Assembly (NCBI GenBank): GCA_964493695.1
Contig: CAZBPG010000030.1
Location: 1 to 35,869, forward strand
DNA: 35,869 bases
Source of the DNA: Bog-950 sp964493695
GTDB taxonomy: Bacteria > Bacteroidota > Bacteroidia > Chitinophagales > LD1
Direction: 5' to 3'
Part shown: positions 17,868 through 25,519 of the stretch, piece by piece
Layout of the letters: each line of letters begins with the position of its first letter
How positions within the stretch are numbered: position 1 is the stretch's first letter
The notes under the pieces: generated by a model
What the model was told of the DNA's origin: nothing
Database searches by the model: none
The model's input: the letters and a program-made list of their open reading frames with translations, nothing else
Position numbers and translations under genes: made by a program

Positions 17868-17957
17868 TTAACCACAAAGGCCTCAAAGGTTTCGCAAAGA
17901 ACACAAGGAGATACCTCTTTGTGTCCATCGTGTAGTTCTTTGTGTTCCTTGTGGTAA
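17868..17957. repeat. Palindromic element (copy C) downstream of the GxxExxY gene
   Basis: TTAACCACAAAGG at 17868-17880 pairs with CCTTGTGGTAA at 17947-17957. An inner stem pairs AACACAAGGAG (17900-17910) with CTCTTTGTGT (17915-17924), one G-T pair. It sits between the GxxExxY stop and the parC start. Its right arm also mirrors the left arm of the GxxExxY element. Confidence 0.75.
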
Positions 17958-17971
17958 AACTGTATTAGAAA

Positions 17972-20566
17972 ATGAAAGAGAAAGAAGAAAAGAAAGAAGG
18001 AACAGCTATTCACGTGGATGGTATGTTCGAGAACTGGTTTCTGGATTATGCCAGTTATGTAATTCTTGAGCGTGCCGTTCCCGCCATTGAAGACGGCTTG
18101 AAACCGGTACAACGCAGAATACTTCACGCACTTAACGAAATGGATGACGGCCGCTTTAATAAAGTGGCGAACGTTATCGGACAGAGTATGCAATACCACC
18201 CGCACGGTGATGCCAGTATTGGTGATGCCTTAGTGAACATGGGGCAGAAGGAATTGCTGTTTGATACACAAGGTAACTGGGGCGATGTGCGCACCGGTGA
18301 CTCTGCTGCTGCTCCGCGTTACATTGAGGTTCGCCTTTCGAAGTTTGCCAAAGAAGTTGCTTTTAACGACCAGACCACCGAATGGCAGTTGAGCTATGAC
18401 GGCAGAAAGAAAGAACCGGTTAACCTGCCGATGAAATTTCCTTTACTCCTTTCTCAAGGAGCCGATGGAATTGCGGTAGGACTTTCTACGAAAATTCTTC
18501 CGCACAACTTCATTGAGTTGTGTGAAGCGAGTATCAATCATCTGGAAGGGAAGCGCTTTCGCTTGTTACCCGACTTCTTAACCGGTGGCTTTGTAGATGT
18601 AAGCGAATACAACAAAGGCGAGCGCGGAGGAAAAGTAAAAGTGCGCGCCAAGATTGAAGTGGTGGACAAGAAGACACTTGCCATCCGCGAAATTCCTTTC
18701 GGCACTACTACCGGTAGTTTGATAGAGAGTATTCTCAAAGCTAACGATAAGGGAAAAATAAAAATCAAGAAGGTGGTAGATAATACCGCCAAGGATGTGG
18801 AGATACAGATTGACCTGGCACCAGGCAGCGACCCTGATGTAACTATTGACGCACTTTACGCCTTTACCGATTGTCAGAATTCAATTTCTACCAATGCTTG
18901 CGTAATTGTAAACGACAAGCCGATGTTCCTTTCGGTGAATGAGATTCTTGAACTCAGCACCGAGCGCACCAAAGAATTGCTGAAGAAGGAATTACAGATT
19001 CGTTTGGCAGAGCTGAATGAGAAATGGCATTTCTCTTCGCTCGAGAAAATATTTATCGAGAAGAGAATCTACCGCGACATTGAAGAAGCGACTACCTGGG
19101 AGATGGTGTTGGAAAGAATTGACAAAGGATTAAAGCCTTACAAGAAACTTTTCAAGCGTGAGATAACTACCGAAGACATTGCCAAACTCACCGAAATTAA
19201 AATCAAACGCATTTCGAAGTTTGATGGGTTTAAGGCAGATGAAGAGATTAAATCTGTCGAAGCAGAACTGAAGCAAGTCGCTTACGATTTGAAACATCTG
19301 ACTGAGTATGCGATTGCTTATTTCCAAAACCTGCTGAAGAAATACGGCAAAGGAAGGGAACGGAAAACCGAGATAAAAGGCTTTGAGGAAATTGAAGTAA
19401 AACAGGTAGCAGCAACCAATGCCCGTTTATATGTAAACCGCGAAGAAGGGTTTTTCGGCACCGGTCTGCGCAAAGATGAGTTTGTTTGCGAATGCAGCGA
19501 CCTTGATGATATCATCGCTTTTACACGTGGCGGCAAGATGATGGTCAGCCGCATTGGCGATAAGAAGTTTATCGGCAAAGACATACTACACATAGGAGTA
19601 TGGAAAAAGAACGATGAGCGCACCGCCTATAACATGGCGTATTACGATGGCGGCAGTAAACGCGCCTTTGTAAAGCGTTTCAACGTAACCGGTGTTACCC
19701 GTGATAAAGAATACGACTTAACGCAGGAGTCCGCGGGAAGCAAAGTGCTTTACTTTACCGCCAATCAGAATTCGGAAAGCGAAATTGTGAAAGTACAATT
19801 GCATCCTAATTCTACTGCCCGTATTAAAGAGTTTGAATTTGATTTCAGCACGATTGAGATTAAAGGCCGAGGCTCAAACGGGAATATCCTCACCAAGTAT
19901 CCGGTGCGCAAAGTGGAGTTGATTGAAAAGGGACAATCTTCCATAGGCGGTGTTAAGATTTGGTTTGATGAGAAATTCGGAAGGTTGGTGAATGAAGAAA
20001 AGGATAAGACCACTTACCTTGGAGAATTCAATACCGGTGACCAGATAATAGTAGCATACAAAGACGGCAATGTTGAATTAACCAACTTTGAATTGACCAA
20101 TAAATACGAACCGGAGGAAATCCTGACCGTTGAGAAATTTAACCCCGAAAACATTTACAGTGCGGTTTATTACGATGGTAACAGCAAGGAGGTTTATGTA
20201 AAGCGTTTTAAGGTTGAACTGAAGACCGAAAAGCTGAAATCATCCATTATTACGGAGAACTCTAAGAGCGTATTGTATGTATTCTCTTCGCACGATGAAG
20301 TAACGGTAAAGTTCAACGTACTGAAAGGAAAAACGAAAGAGAAAAGCGAGGAAACTGCCAAAGTGAACGAACTGATAGATGTGAAAGGATGGAAGGCTCT
20401 CGGCAACCGGTTAACTCAATTTGATGTAACGGGAAAAATTTCTGAAATAACTCCGGAAGTAAAATTGGATAAAAGGAAAACTACCGAGGTGAAAATGGGT
20501 ACTACCATTGAATTAGAAGTAAATCCGAAGGCAGGAAAGAAAGGAAAGCAGACGGACTTGTTTTAG
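17972..20566 (+). CDS. parC: DNA topoisomerase IV subunit A
   Basis: 864 residues. This is the breakage-reunion subunit partnering ParE. The winged-helix region has L-K-P-V-Q-R-R-I-L (43-51), the QRDR-type segment Y-H-P-H-G-D-A-S-I-G-D (75-85), and the catalytic A-P-R-Y with Tyr117. The C-terminal ~380 residues form the beta-pinwheel DNA-wrapping region (L-Y-F-T-A-N-Q-N, repeated Y-Y-D-G-G/N-S-K) and end in a basic tail KAGKKGKQTDLF. The position directly after parE supports ParC rather than GyrA. The start ATG at 17972 lies 14 bp past the palindromic repeat, so the leader of this gene is likely made of inserted sequence. Confidence 0.93.
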   Translation: MKEKEEKKEGTAIHVDGMFENWFLDYASYVILERAVPAIEDGLKPVQRRILHALNEMDDGRFNKVANVIGQSMQYHPHGDASIGDALVNMGQKELLFDTQGNWGDVRTGDSAAAPRYIEVRLSKFAKEVAFNDQTTEWQLSYDGRKKEPVNLPMKFPLLLSQGADGIAVGLSTKILPHNFIELCEASINHLEGKRFRLLPDFLTGGFVDVSEYNKGERGGKVKVRAKIEVVDKKTLAIREIPFGTTTGSLIESILKANDKGKIKIKKVVDNTAKDVEIQIDLAPGSDPDVTIDALYAFTDCQNSISTNACVIVNDKPMFLSVNEILELSTERTKELLKKELQIRLAELNEKWHFSSLEKIFIEKRIYRDIEEATTWEMVLERIDKGLKPYKKLFKREITTEDIAKLTEIKIKRISKFDGFKADEEIKSVEAELKQVAYDLKHLTEYAIAYFQNLLKKYGKGRERKTEIKGFEEIEVKQVAATNARLYVNREEGFFGTGLRKDEFVCECSDLDDIIAFTRGGKMMVSRIGDKKFIGKDILHIGVWKKNDERTAYNMAYYDGGSKRAFVKRFNVTGVTRDKEYDLTQESAGSKVLYFTANQNSESEIVKVQLHPNSTARIKEFEFDFSTIEIKGRGSNGNILTKYPVRKVELIEKGQSSIGGVKIWFDEKFGRLVNEEKDKTTYLGEFNTGDQIIVAYKDGNVELTNFELTNKYEPEEILTVEKFNPENIYSAVYYDGNSKEVYVKRFKVELKTEKLKSSIITENSKSVLYVFSSHDEVTVKFNVLKGKTKEKSEETAKVNELIDVKGWKALGNRLTQFDVTGKISEITPEVKLDKRKTTEVKMGTTIELEVNPKAGKKGKQTDLF

Positions 20567-20675
20567 TCTTTAATATAGACTGTCATTTCTATGACTGATG
20601 ATGTATAAACTACTGATGCCTCTTATATATCGAATTGCTAAAACATTTTAAATAATTTCACACAACCCTGTATAT

Positions 20676-20722
20676 CAATTCAGTTGATAGCACGTTTAAA
20701 TGTTGGTACGTGCTTTGAATTG
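20676..20722 (+). promoter_or_regulatory. Two-stem hairpin in the leader of the DUF4294 gene
   Basis: The outer stem CAATTCA (20676-20682) pairs with TGAATTG (20716-20722). The inner stem AGCACGT (20689-20695) pairs with ACGTGCT (20708-20714). Both are perfect 7-bp stems joined by a 6-versus-1 internal loop, and the hairpin ends 19 bp before the ATG. It could be an operator, a structured leader or the parC terminator (no T run follows). No known riboswitch was recognised. Confidence 0.4.
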
Positions 20723-20741
20723 AATACCGAAACAACGGTTT

Positions 20742-21362
20742 ATGAAACCCATATCAGGAGTTATCTTTTTGCTTTTATTTCAGATTGCTTCATCTCAAAC
20801 TAAAAAGTTGAATGTTGGTGATCCTATCAAAGCAACAACAGACACTACTGTTCATTATATCTATGACGCAGGAAATCTTCCGGTTTCCGACTCAACACCG
20901 ACCGTAACTTTCCGGGAGGTAAATATTGTATCGTTTAAAACTGCTGAAGAGTGGATGATGTATTACAAATACAAAAGCCGTATTCAAAAGGTGATGCCGT
21001 ATGTAAAGATTGCCAATCAACTTTATGCAGAGTTAAAGACTGAAAAGGAAACAGAAAAGAAGCGCGTCTATCGTCACTACAGAAAAGATGTAGAGAAAGA
21101 AATGCGGACGAAATTTGAGAAAGAGTTGAAAGATTTGACTACCGGTCAGGGAGAGATGCTCTTTAAACTGATTAACCGCGAAACAGGGAACAATGCCTAC
21201 TTTATTATTAAAGAAATAAAGGGTAGTGTTACTGCCTGGTTTTATCAGTTAGTAGGAAAACGGTACGGTTACGACTTAAAGGATAACTACAATCCTCAGG
21301 AGGAAAAAATGATTGAATTAATTATACGCGAACTAGGTCCTGCGTATAACGTAAAATCATAG
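20742..21362 (+). CDS. DUF4294 domain-containing exported protein
   Basis: 206 residues with a signal peptide (MKPISGVIFLLLFQIASSQT). The body matches the DUF4294 pattern as I recall it: an aromatic/basic helix (Y-Y-K-Y-K-S-R-I-Q-K-V-M-P-Y-V-K-I-A-N-Q), a charged coiled-coil segment (KTEKETEKKRVYRHYRKD), then L-T-x-G-Q-G-x-M-L-F-K-L-I-N-R-E-T-G-N and a K-E-I-K-G-S-V-T-A-W-F-Y-Q segment. Function is unknown; the family is conserved in Bacteroidota and predicted periplasmic. The last 6 bp overlap the end of the convergent GT9 gene. Confidence 0.85.
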   Translation: MKPISGVIFLLLFQIASSQTKKLNVGDPIKATTDTTVHYIYDAGNLPVSDSTPTVTFREVNIVSFKTAEEWMMYYKYKSRIQKVMPYVKIANQLYAELKTEKETEKKRVYRHYRKDVEKEMRTKFEKELKDLTTGQGEMLFKLINRETGNNAYFIIKEIKGSVTAWFYQLVGKRYGYDLKDNYNPQEEKMIELIIRELGPAYNVKS

Positions 21363-22373
21363 CGCAATCATCTGTCGAATTTTCTCGGCCAGTAATTTTT
21401 CATCGTGGAGATTCATACAATTGAAATGCCTTTTGGGGCAAGAGTCATAACCAAGCTTACTACAAGGGCGACAATTCAGATTTTGAACTTCGAATTTTGA
21501 ATTTTGAATTTGATTGTTGCCATAGTAAGGCGACATTCCAAATTCCGGAATTGTATTCCCCCAGATAGAAACTACAGGCTTTTTGAAAGCTGCGGCAATG
21601 TGCATCAGACCGGTGTCGTTGGTTACCACAACTTTTGCCTGTCTGACAAGCGAGGCAGATTGATTGAGTGAATACTGTCCAGCGGCATTAAGTATTGCGG
21701 ATTGCGAATTGCGGATTGCGGATTTTACTTTCTGTCCGTATGCCTCATCTTCTTTTCCTCCCAAAAAAACAACCGGATATTTAAGGTGGTTAATAGTTTG
21801 TGCGATTTTTTCAACAGGAAACTTTTTTGTGTTCTGCTTCGCTCCTATTACCCAAGCCACATAACCGTTTTGAAACGCTTCCGGTAAAGCTTTCAAATCG
21901 ACTTCATCATCCTTCGAGATAAAATAATCCAATCCCTCTCCGTCATTTTCTACTCCAAGTGTTTTGCATGTTTCCAAGTACCGGTCAACGATATGTTTAT
22001 GCGGCAGACGGTTGATCTTAAAATTCACCATCAGCCATTTCGCTAAGTTCAATTTGCCAAACGAAAACGACCTACCTGCCGGCAGGCAGGTTTCACCAAG
22101 CAGCAACTTTAAAAAAAAGGTTCGTTGATTATGATGCAAGTCAATCACATAATCGAACTTCTCTTTTTTCAACTCTTCAACCAAACTCATAAATGAATCA
22201 CCGAGCAAATGTATCTTGGTGAGATAAGGATTGTACTGAACTATAGACTGAAAAGATTTTTTAGTTGCATAATGAATTTCAGCTTCGGGAAACTTCTTTT
22301 TCAAACACCGAATAACCGGAGTAGTAAGCACAATATCGCCAATAGAAGAGAAACGGAGAATGAGAATTTTCAT
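21357..22373 (-). CDS. Glycosyltransferase family 9 (heptosyltransferase-like)
   Basis: 338 residues from the ATG at 22373, chosen because M-K-I-L-I-L-R-F-S-S-I-G-D-I-V-L-T is the classic start of the family; an upstream in-frame extension has no homology-like sequence. The GT-B fold N-domain ends near 165 and the C-domain carries T-N-D-T-G-L-M-H-I-A-A-A (251-262), the nucleotide-sugar-binding motif. The family transfers heptose or related sugars to the LPS core at the inner membrane. A cysteine cluster near the C-terminus (C-R-P-C...C-P...C) is common in this subfamily. Three in-frame repeat insertions are visible: LPAGR (97-101), IRNSQSAI (220-227) and NSKFEVQN (291-298). It is divergent from galT with a 39-bp gap. 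Confidence 0.9.
   Translation of the reverse strand: MKILILRFSSIGDIVLTTPVIRCLKKKFPEAEIHYATKKSFQSIVQYNPYLTKIHLLGDSFMSLVEELKKEKFDYVIDLHHNQRTFFLKLLLGETCLPAGRSFSFGKLNLAKWLMVNFKINRLPHKHIVDRYLETCKTLGVENDGEGLDYFISKDDEVDLKALPEAFQNGYVAWVIGAKQNTKKFPVEKIAQTINHLKYPVVFLGGKEDEAYGQKVKSAIRNSQSAILNAAGQYSLNQSASLVRQAKVVVTNDTGLMHIAAAFKKPVVSIWGNTIPEFGMSPYYGNNQIQNSKFEVQNLNCRPCSKLGYDSCPKRHFNCMNLHDEKLLAEKIRQMIAL
21474..21508 (-). repeat. In-frame heptamer array in GT9 (NSKFEVQN-encoding)
   Basis: On the plus strand, ATTCAGA, TTTTGAA, CTTCGAA, TTTTGAA, TTTTGAA run consecutively from 21474. On the coding strand they give a low-complexity peptide between Y-Y-G-N-N and the C-R-P-C cysteine cluster. Confidence 0.75.
21694..21721 (-). 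repeat. In-frame heptamer array in GT9 (IRNSQSAI-encoding)
   Basis: On the plus strand, ATTGCGG, ATTGCGA, ATTGCGG, ATTGCGG fill 28 bp exactly. It sits in a loop before the second Rossmann half, between G-Q-K-V-K-S and N-A-A-G-Q. Confidence 0.8.
22071..22090. repeat. CCTGCC palindrome inside GT9
   Basis: CCTACCTGCCGGCAGGCAGG is a 20-bp palindrome with one mismatched pair; the central 12 bp (22075-22086) are perfect. In the coding frame it yields L-P-A-G-R, a peptide that looks inserted between G-E-T-C and S-F-S-F. A related palindrome is inside ndh at 25798-25818. Confidence 0.8.
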
Positions 22374-22412
22374 TACAGACGAAAATAAAAAACCATTCAC
22401 TATCATTGCTGT

Positions 22413-23393
22413 ATGCCTGAATTCAGATGGAACCCCCTGCTTGATACCTGGACGATGGTTGCTACCAACCGTCAACACCGCCCGCATTTGCCGAAAGATT
22501 ACTGTCCCTTTTGTCCTTCGCAGAACAAAGCGTTGCCCAATTATGATGTGATGATGTATGAGAATGATTTTCCGGTAATGAGTTTGGAAAGGACGGCAGA
22601 CGGCAGACGGCAGACGGCAGACAGTGGATTATTCCGCTCAAAAGACGCTGTTGGTAAATGTGAAGTGATTTTGTATTCGCCTGACCACAACAAAAAATTT
22701 TACGAGTTAAGTGATGCGCACATTTTAAAAATTGTGGAATTGTGGAATGAGCGGTTTAAAGATCTAAGCAAAGACAAACGGGTGAAGTACATCTTTGAAT
22801 TTGAGAACCGGGGCGAAGAGGTTGGCGTAACCATGCCTCACCCGCACGGACAGTTGTATGCTTACTCATTTGTTCCTGCAAAAATCAGAGAAGAGTTAAA
22901 CAACAGCAAGAAGTATTTTCAAACTAACGGCACAAACCTCTTTGCCGACTTGAACAAAGCTGAGAAGAAACATAAACAGCGGATAGTTTTTGAAAACAAA
23001 AGTTTCATTGCGTACATTCCATATTTCACCGATTATCCTTTTGGTGTTTTTGTAGTGAGTAAAAAACTAAAGGGCAATATCACTCAGTTTTCATTACAGG
23101 AAAAAAAAGATTTAGCAGAAGTATTAAAAAAGATAACAGCCGGTTTCGATAAAATTTTCAACCGTCCTTTCCCATACATTATGAGTTTACATCAAACACC
23201 GGTAAACGAGAAAAAATATAGTGATGCAGAAAACTACTACGCTTTTCACATTGAGTTCTACCCTCCGCTCCGTGCTAAAGACAAAATAAAATGGTATGCC
23301 GGTAGCGAAATGGGAGCAGGTGCCGCAGCTAACCCCTTAGATGTGGATGAATGTGCTGCTGTATTGCGAAGCAAAATCGGCTATAAGAAATGA
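22413..23393 (+). CDS. galT: Galactose-1-phosphate uridylyltransferase
   Basis: 326 residues. This is the Leloir-pathway enzyme that swaps UMP between UDP-glucose and galactose-1-phosphate. The active-site histidine is in M-P-H-P-H-G-Q (H143-P-H145, His145 being the expected nucleophile). A Cys31-x2-Cys34 pair fits the zinc site, and F-E-N-R-G-E-E-V-G-V-T and the C-terminal half (H-I-E-F-Y-P-P) are standard. A 7-bp repeat adds R-T-A-D-G-R-R-Q-T-A-D-S-G at about 60-72. The stop overlaps the galK start (ATGA), so translation is coupled with galK. Confidence 0.95.
   Translation: MPEFRWNPLLDTWTMVATNRQHRPHLPKDYCPFCPSQNKALPNYDVMMYENDFPVMSLERTADGRRQTADSGLFRSKDAVGKCEVILYSPDHNKKFYELSDAHILKIVELWNERFKDLSKDKRVKYIFEFENRGEEVGVTMPHPHGQLYAYSFVPAKIREELNNSKKYFQTNGTNLFADLNKAEKKHKQRIVFENKSFIAYIPYFTDYPFGVFVVSKKLKGNITQFSLQEKKDLAEVLKKITAGFDKIFNRPFPYIMSLHQTPVNEKKYSDAENYYAFHIEFYPPLRAKDKIKWYAGSEMGAGAAANPLDVDECAAVLRSKIGYKK
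22592..22622 (+). repeat. In-frame heptamer array in galT
   Basis: Four exact GACGGCA units (22592-22619) are followed by GAC. Gain or loss of one unit would shift the galT frame; three units (21 bp) would keep it. Confidence 0.9.
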
Positions 23394-24487
23394 AAAAGTA
23401 TTTCGCTCCCGGTCGTGTGAACTTGATTGGCGAACATCTGGACTACAACGGAGGGCTAGTCCTTCCTGCCGCAATAAACTTAGGCATTACCGCAACTTAT
23501 GTTCCTAGAAGCGATAACAAAATTGTGCTTCGTTCAACTACCCATTCCTTGAGCAAAGAAATACATGTGCATGATGAAATTGAGTTTGATACAAAGAATG
23601 ATTGGACAAACTATCCCCTCGGAGTTATCGCACAACTCAAAAAGGAAAATCATTCCATTCCTGCCTGCGATATAACTTTTGAAAGCAATTTGCCGGAGGG
23701 TTCAGGGCTTTCATCGTCTGCCGCTGTTGAGGTGTTGACTGCTTATATGCTTCTATCACAAACTGAATCAAGTATCAACCTGGTTTGGCTGGCTAATTTC
23801 TGCAAGCAGGTAGAAAACGATTTTATCGGAGTAAAATGCGGAATCATGGATCAGTATTCTGTTGCACTTGGAAAAAAGGATAACGCGCTTCTGCTCGATT
23901 GTGACAAGATTCATCACGAGTACATTCCTTTTGAACTGGATGATTATCATCTCGTAATTATGAACAGCAAAAAACCACGTTCACTGATTCATTCAAAATA
24001 CAATGAAAGAAAAAGCGAGTGCGATGAAGCATTGAAACAGATTCGAACTTCGAAATCGGAAATACGAAACCTCTGTGAGGCAGAAATGATTTGGGTGGAC
24101 ATTTTGAATAACGAAACGCTGAAAAAGCGTACAAGACATGTGATAAGCGAGAGCCTTCGGGTGAAGGAAGCAGTGAAAGTTTTGCAGATGAATGACCTCT
24201 CTACGTTCGGAAGGCTAATGAATGCATCTCATGCTTCTTTAAAAAATGATTATGAAGTAACCGGTATTGAATTGGATACACTTGCAGAAACCGCACAGCA
24301 AATAAAAGGCTGCCTTGGTGCGCGGATGACCGGTGCAGGATTTGGAGGCTGCGCTATTGCAATTGTGCACCACACCGCGATAGAAGAACTAAAAAACAAA
24401 GTGAGCGAAAGATATTTTTCAACCACCGGACTGAATTGCGAGATTTACGAAACCAAAATTGGCGATGGAGTTCGCCAGTTAATTTAA
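23390..24487 (+). CDS. galK: Galactokinase
   Basis: 365 residues, GHMP kinase family; it phosphorylates galactose at C1 with ATP and feeds GalT. Motif 1, G-R-V-N-L-I-G-E-H-L-D-Y-N, is at 8-20 (galactokinase signature). The ATP-binding motif L-P-E-G-S-G-L-S-S-S-A-A is at 101-112. The catalytic aspartate is in G-I-M-D-Q-Y (Asp154). Motif 3, M-T-G-A-G-F-G-G-C-A, is near the C-terminus. The start overlaps the galT stop by 4 bp. A heptamer array adds I-R-T-S-K-S-E-I-R-N at about 218-227. Confidence 0.96.
   Translation: MKKYFAPGRVNLIGEHLDYNGGLVLPAAINLGITATYVPRSDNKIVLRSTTHSLSKEIHVHDEIEFDTKNDWTNYPLGVIAQLKKENHSIPACDITFESNLPEGSGLSSSAAVEVLTAYMLLSQTESSINLVWLANFCKQVENDFIGVKCGIMDQYSVALGKKDNALLLDCDKIHHEYIPFELDDYHLVIMNSKKPRSLIHSKYNERKSECDEALKQIRTSKSEIRNLCEAEMIWVDILNNETLKKRTRHVISESLRVKEAVKVLQMNDLSTFGRLMNASHASLKNDYEVTGIELDTLAETAQQIKGCLGARMTGAGFGGCAIAIVHHTAIEELKNKVSERYFSTTGLNCEIYETKIGDGVRQLI
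24041..24068 (+). repeat. In-frame degenerate heptamer array in galK
   Basis: ATTCGAA, CTTCGAA, ATCGGAA, ATACGAA fill 28 bp. The same CTTCGAA unit occurs in the GT9 array at 21488. The encoded peptide lies in a helical surface region between the galactokinase motifs 2 and 3. Confidence 0.75.
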
Positions 24488-24491
24488 AACT

Positions 24492-25073
24492 ATGTTAGGA
24501 CTAAAACTTCCCACAGACCCGCGTTGGGCAGACCTTGCGGGAAAATCAATTGAAGAAATTCTTACTGACCATGCTTATTGTGAGCAGAAAGCAACTTCCA
24601 CTGCTATTTCGCTGATTCAAAATTATCCAGACTATCCATCTTTGGTTGAGAAACTATCTCCCATTGTGAAAGAAGAATGGGGGCATTTTGAGTTGGTAGT
24701 AGAGCATTTGAAAAAACGCGGATTAAAGCTGGGATTGCAACGTAAAGATGCCTATGTAAATCAGCTGAACAAGTTTATCCGTCATGGTGGTTCGCGCACT
24801 TCTTCGCTGATTGAAAAATTGTTGTTCTCCGCTTTGATTGAAGCTCGCAGTTGCGAGCGTTTCAAATTGCTCTCAAAGAACATTGAAGACAAGGAATTGA
24901 AACAGTTTTACAAAAACCTGATGGTTAGCGAGGCGGGGCATTACCGTTTATTTTTAGATATGGCATGTGAGTTGGGCGGTAAAGAGACTGTACTAAGGCG
25001 TTGGGAAGAATGGCTTGAATTCGAAGCGGGGTTGATGAAAAATTTGGATGTAAGAGGAGATAGAATTCATTAA
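24492..25073 (+). CDS. miaE: tRNA-(ms2io6A)-hydroxylase-like diiron protein
   Basis: 193 residues, ferritin-like four-helix fold. A full set of candidate diiron ligands is visible: Glu31, Glu62-x2-His65 (E-E-W-G-H-F), Glu117 (L-I-E-A-R-S) and Glu147-x2-His150 (S-E-A-G-H-Y). MiaE hydroxylates the isopentenyl group of ms2i6A37 in tRNA using O2. It starts 4 bp after galK, so it is in the same transcript, although the pathways are unrelated. The assignment is by motif and characteristic start (L-P-T-D-P-R-W). After the stop, 25074-25100 holds a C-rich CCCCTCCTAACC segment that looks like half of an interspersed palindrome. Confidence 0.88.
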   Translation: MLGLKLPTDPRWADLAGKSIEEILTDHAYCEQKATSTAISLIQNYPDYPSLVEKLSPIVKEEWGHFELVVEHLKKRGLKLGLQRKDAYVNQLNKFIRHGGSRTSSLIEKLLFSALIEARSCERFKLLSKNIEDKELKQFYKNLMVSEAGHYRLFLDMACELGGKETVLRRWEEWLEFEAGLMKNLDVRGDRIH

Positions 25074-25121
25074 ACACCCCTCCTAACCTTCCCTAAAGTT
25101 GCGAGATAAAACCAAATACAA

Positions 25122-25505
25122 ATGAGCAATTCAAAAACAAGTGCTGTGTTTAAAGCCCCTTTAGGGGTTTGGGGTATGGGCTTGCTTTATATCGTTGCAG
25201 GTGTCAATCATTTTTGGCATCCTGATTTCTATTTAAGGATGCTCGTGTGTTTTCTTCCTTATCCTTCGGCATTAAATATTGTTAGCGGACTGGCGGAGAT
25301 AGTTTTGGGAATTGGTATACTGATTCCTCGCACAAGAAAAATTTCTGCCTGGGGAATTATCTTCTTACTGGTTGTTATCTTTCCCGCTAACATCAACATG
25401 GCTATACATTGGAAAGAATGGGGAAGCACCATAGTACCATTTTTAGTTCGCCTGCCGGTTCAATTTTTATTAATCTGGTGGGCATACAGGTATACTAAAA
25501 ATTAG
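25122..25505 (+). CDS. DoxX-like four-helix membrane protein
   Basis: 127 residues with about four membrane segments: ~15-33, 45-67, 74-95 and 103-122. The G-L-L-Y-I-V-A-G-V-N-H-F-W-H-P-D-F-Y start and the G-x-x-E-I-V-L-G-I-G-I-L-I-P-R-T-R-K turn fit the DoxX/DoxD-like family, linked loosely to redox or thiol metabolism. It sits 14 bp upstream of an NDH-2-type dehydrogenase, which suggests a joint role at the membrane. The exact function is unknown. Confidence 0.8.
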   Translation: MSNSKTSAVFKAPLGVWGMGLLYIVAGVNHFWHPDFYLRMLVCFLPYPSALNIVSGLAEIVLGIGILIPRTRKISAWGIIFLLVVIFPANINMAIHWKEWGSTIVPFLVRLPVQFLLIWWAYRYTKN

Positions 25506-25519
25506 TACAACTTCGCACC

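Larger units (their letters stand above)
17440..17957. mobile_element. GxxExxY gene bounded by inverted repeats, inserted between parE and parC
   Basis: The left end (17440-17484) begins TTAACCACAAGGGACACAAG. The right end (17914-17957), read on the minus strand, begins TTACCACAAGGAACACAAAG. The two arms align over ~44 bases and share an identical 14-base core CACGATGGACACAA. The only gene inside is the GxxExxY protein. No transposase is present. The mobile-element call is an inference from terminal inverted repeats, a nearby solo copy and interruption of the parE-parC pair. Confidence 0.6.

Noticed and set aside
22374..22487. Upstream extension of the GT9 frame
   Set aside because: The extra residues overlap the galT start region and do not resemble the family; M-K-I-L-I-L-R is the expected N-terminus.
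25155..25180. CCCCTTTAGGGG in the DoxX gene as a third inserted palindrome type
   Set aside because: Only 10-12 bp and within a region where the protein sequence fits the family; could be chance.
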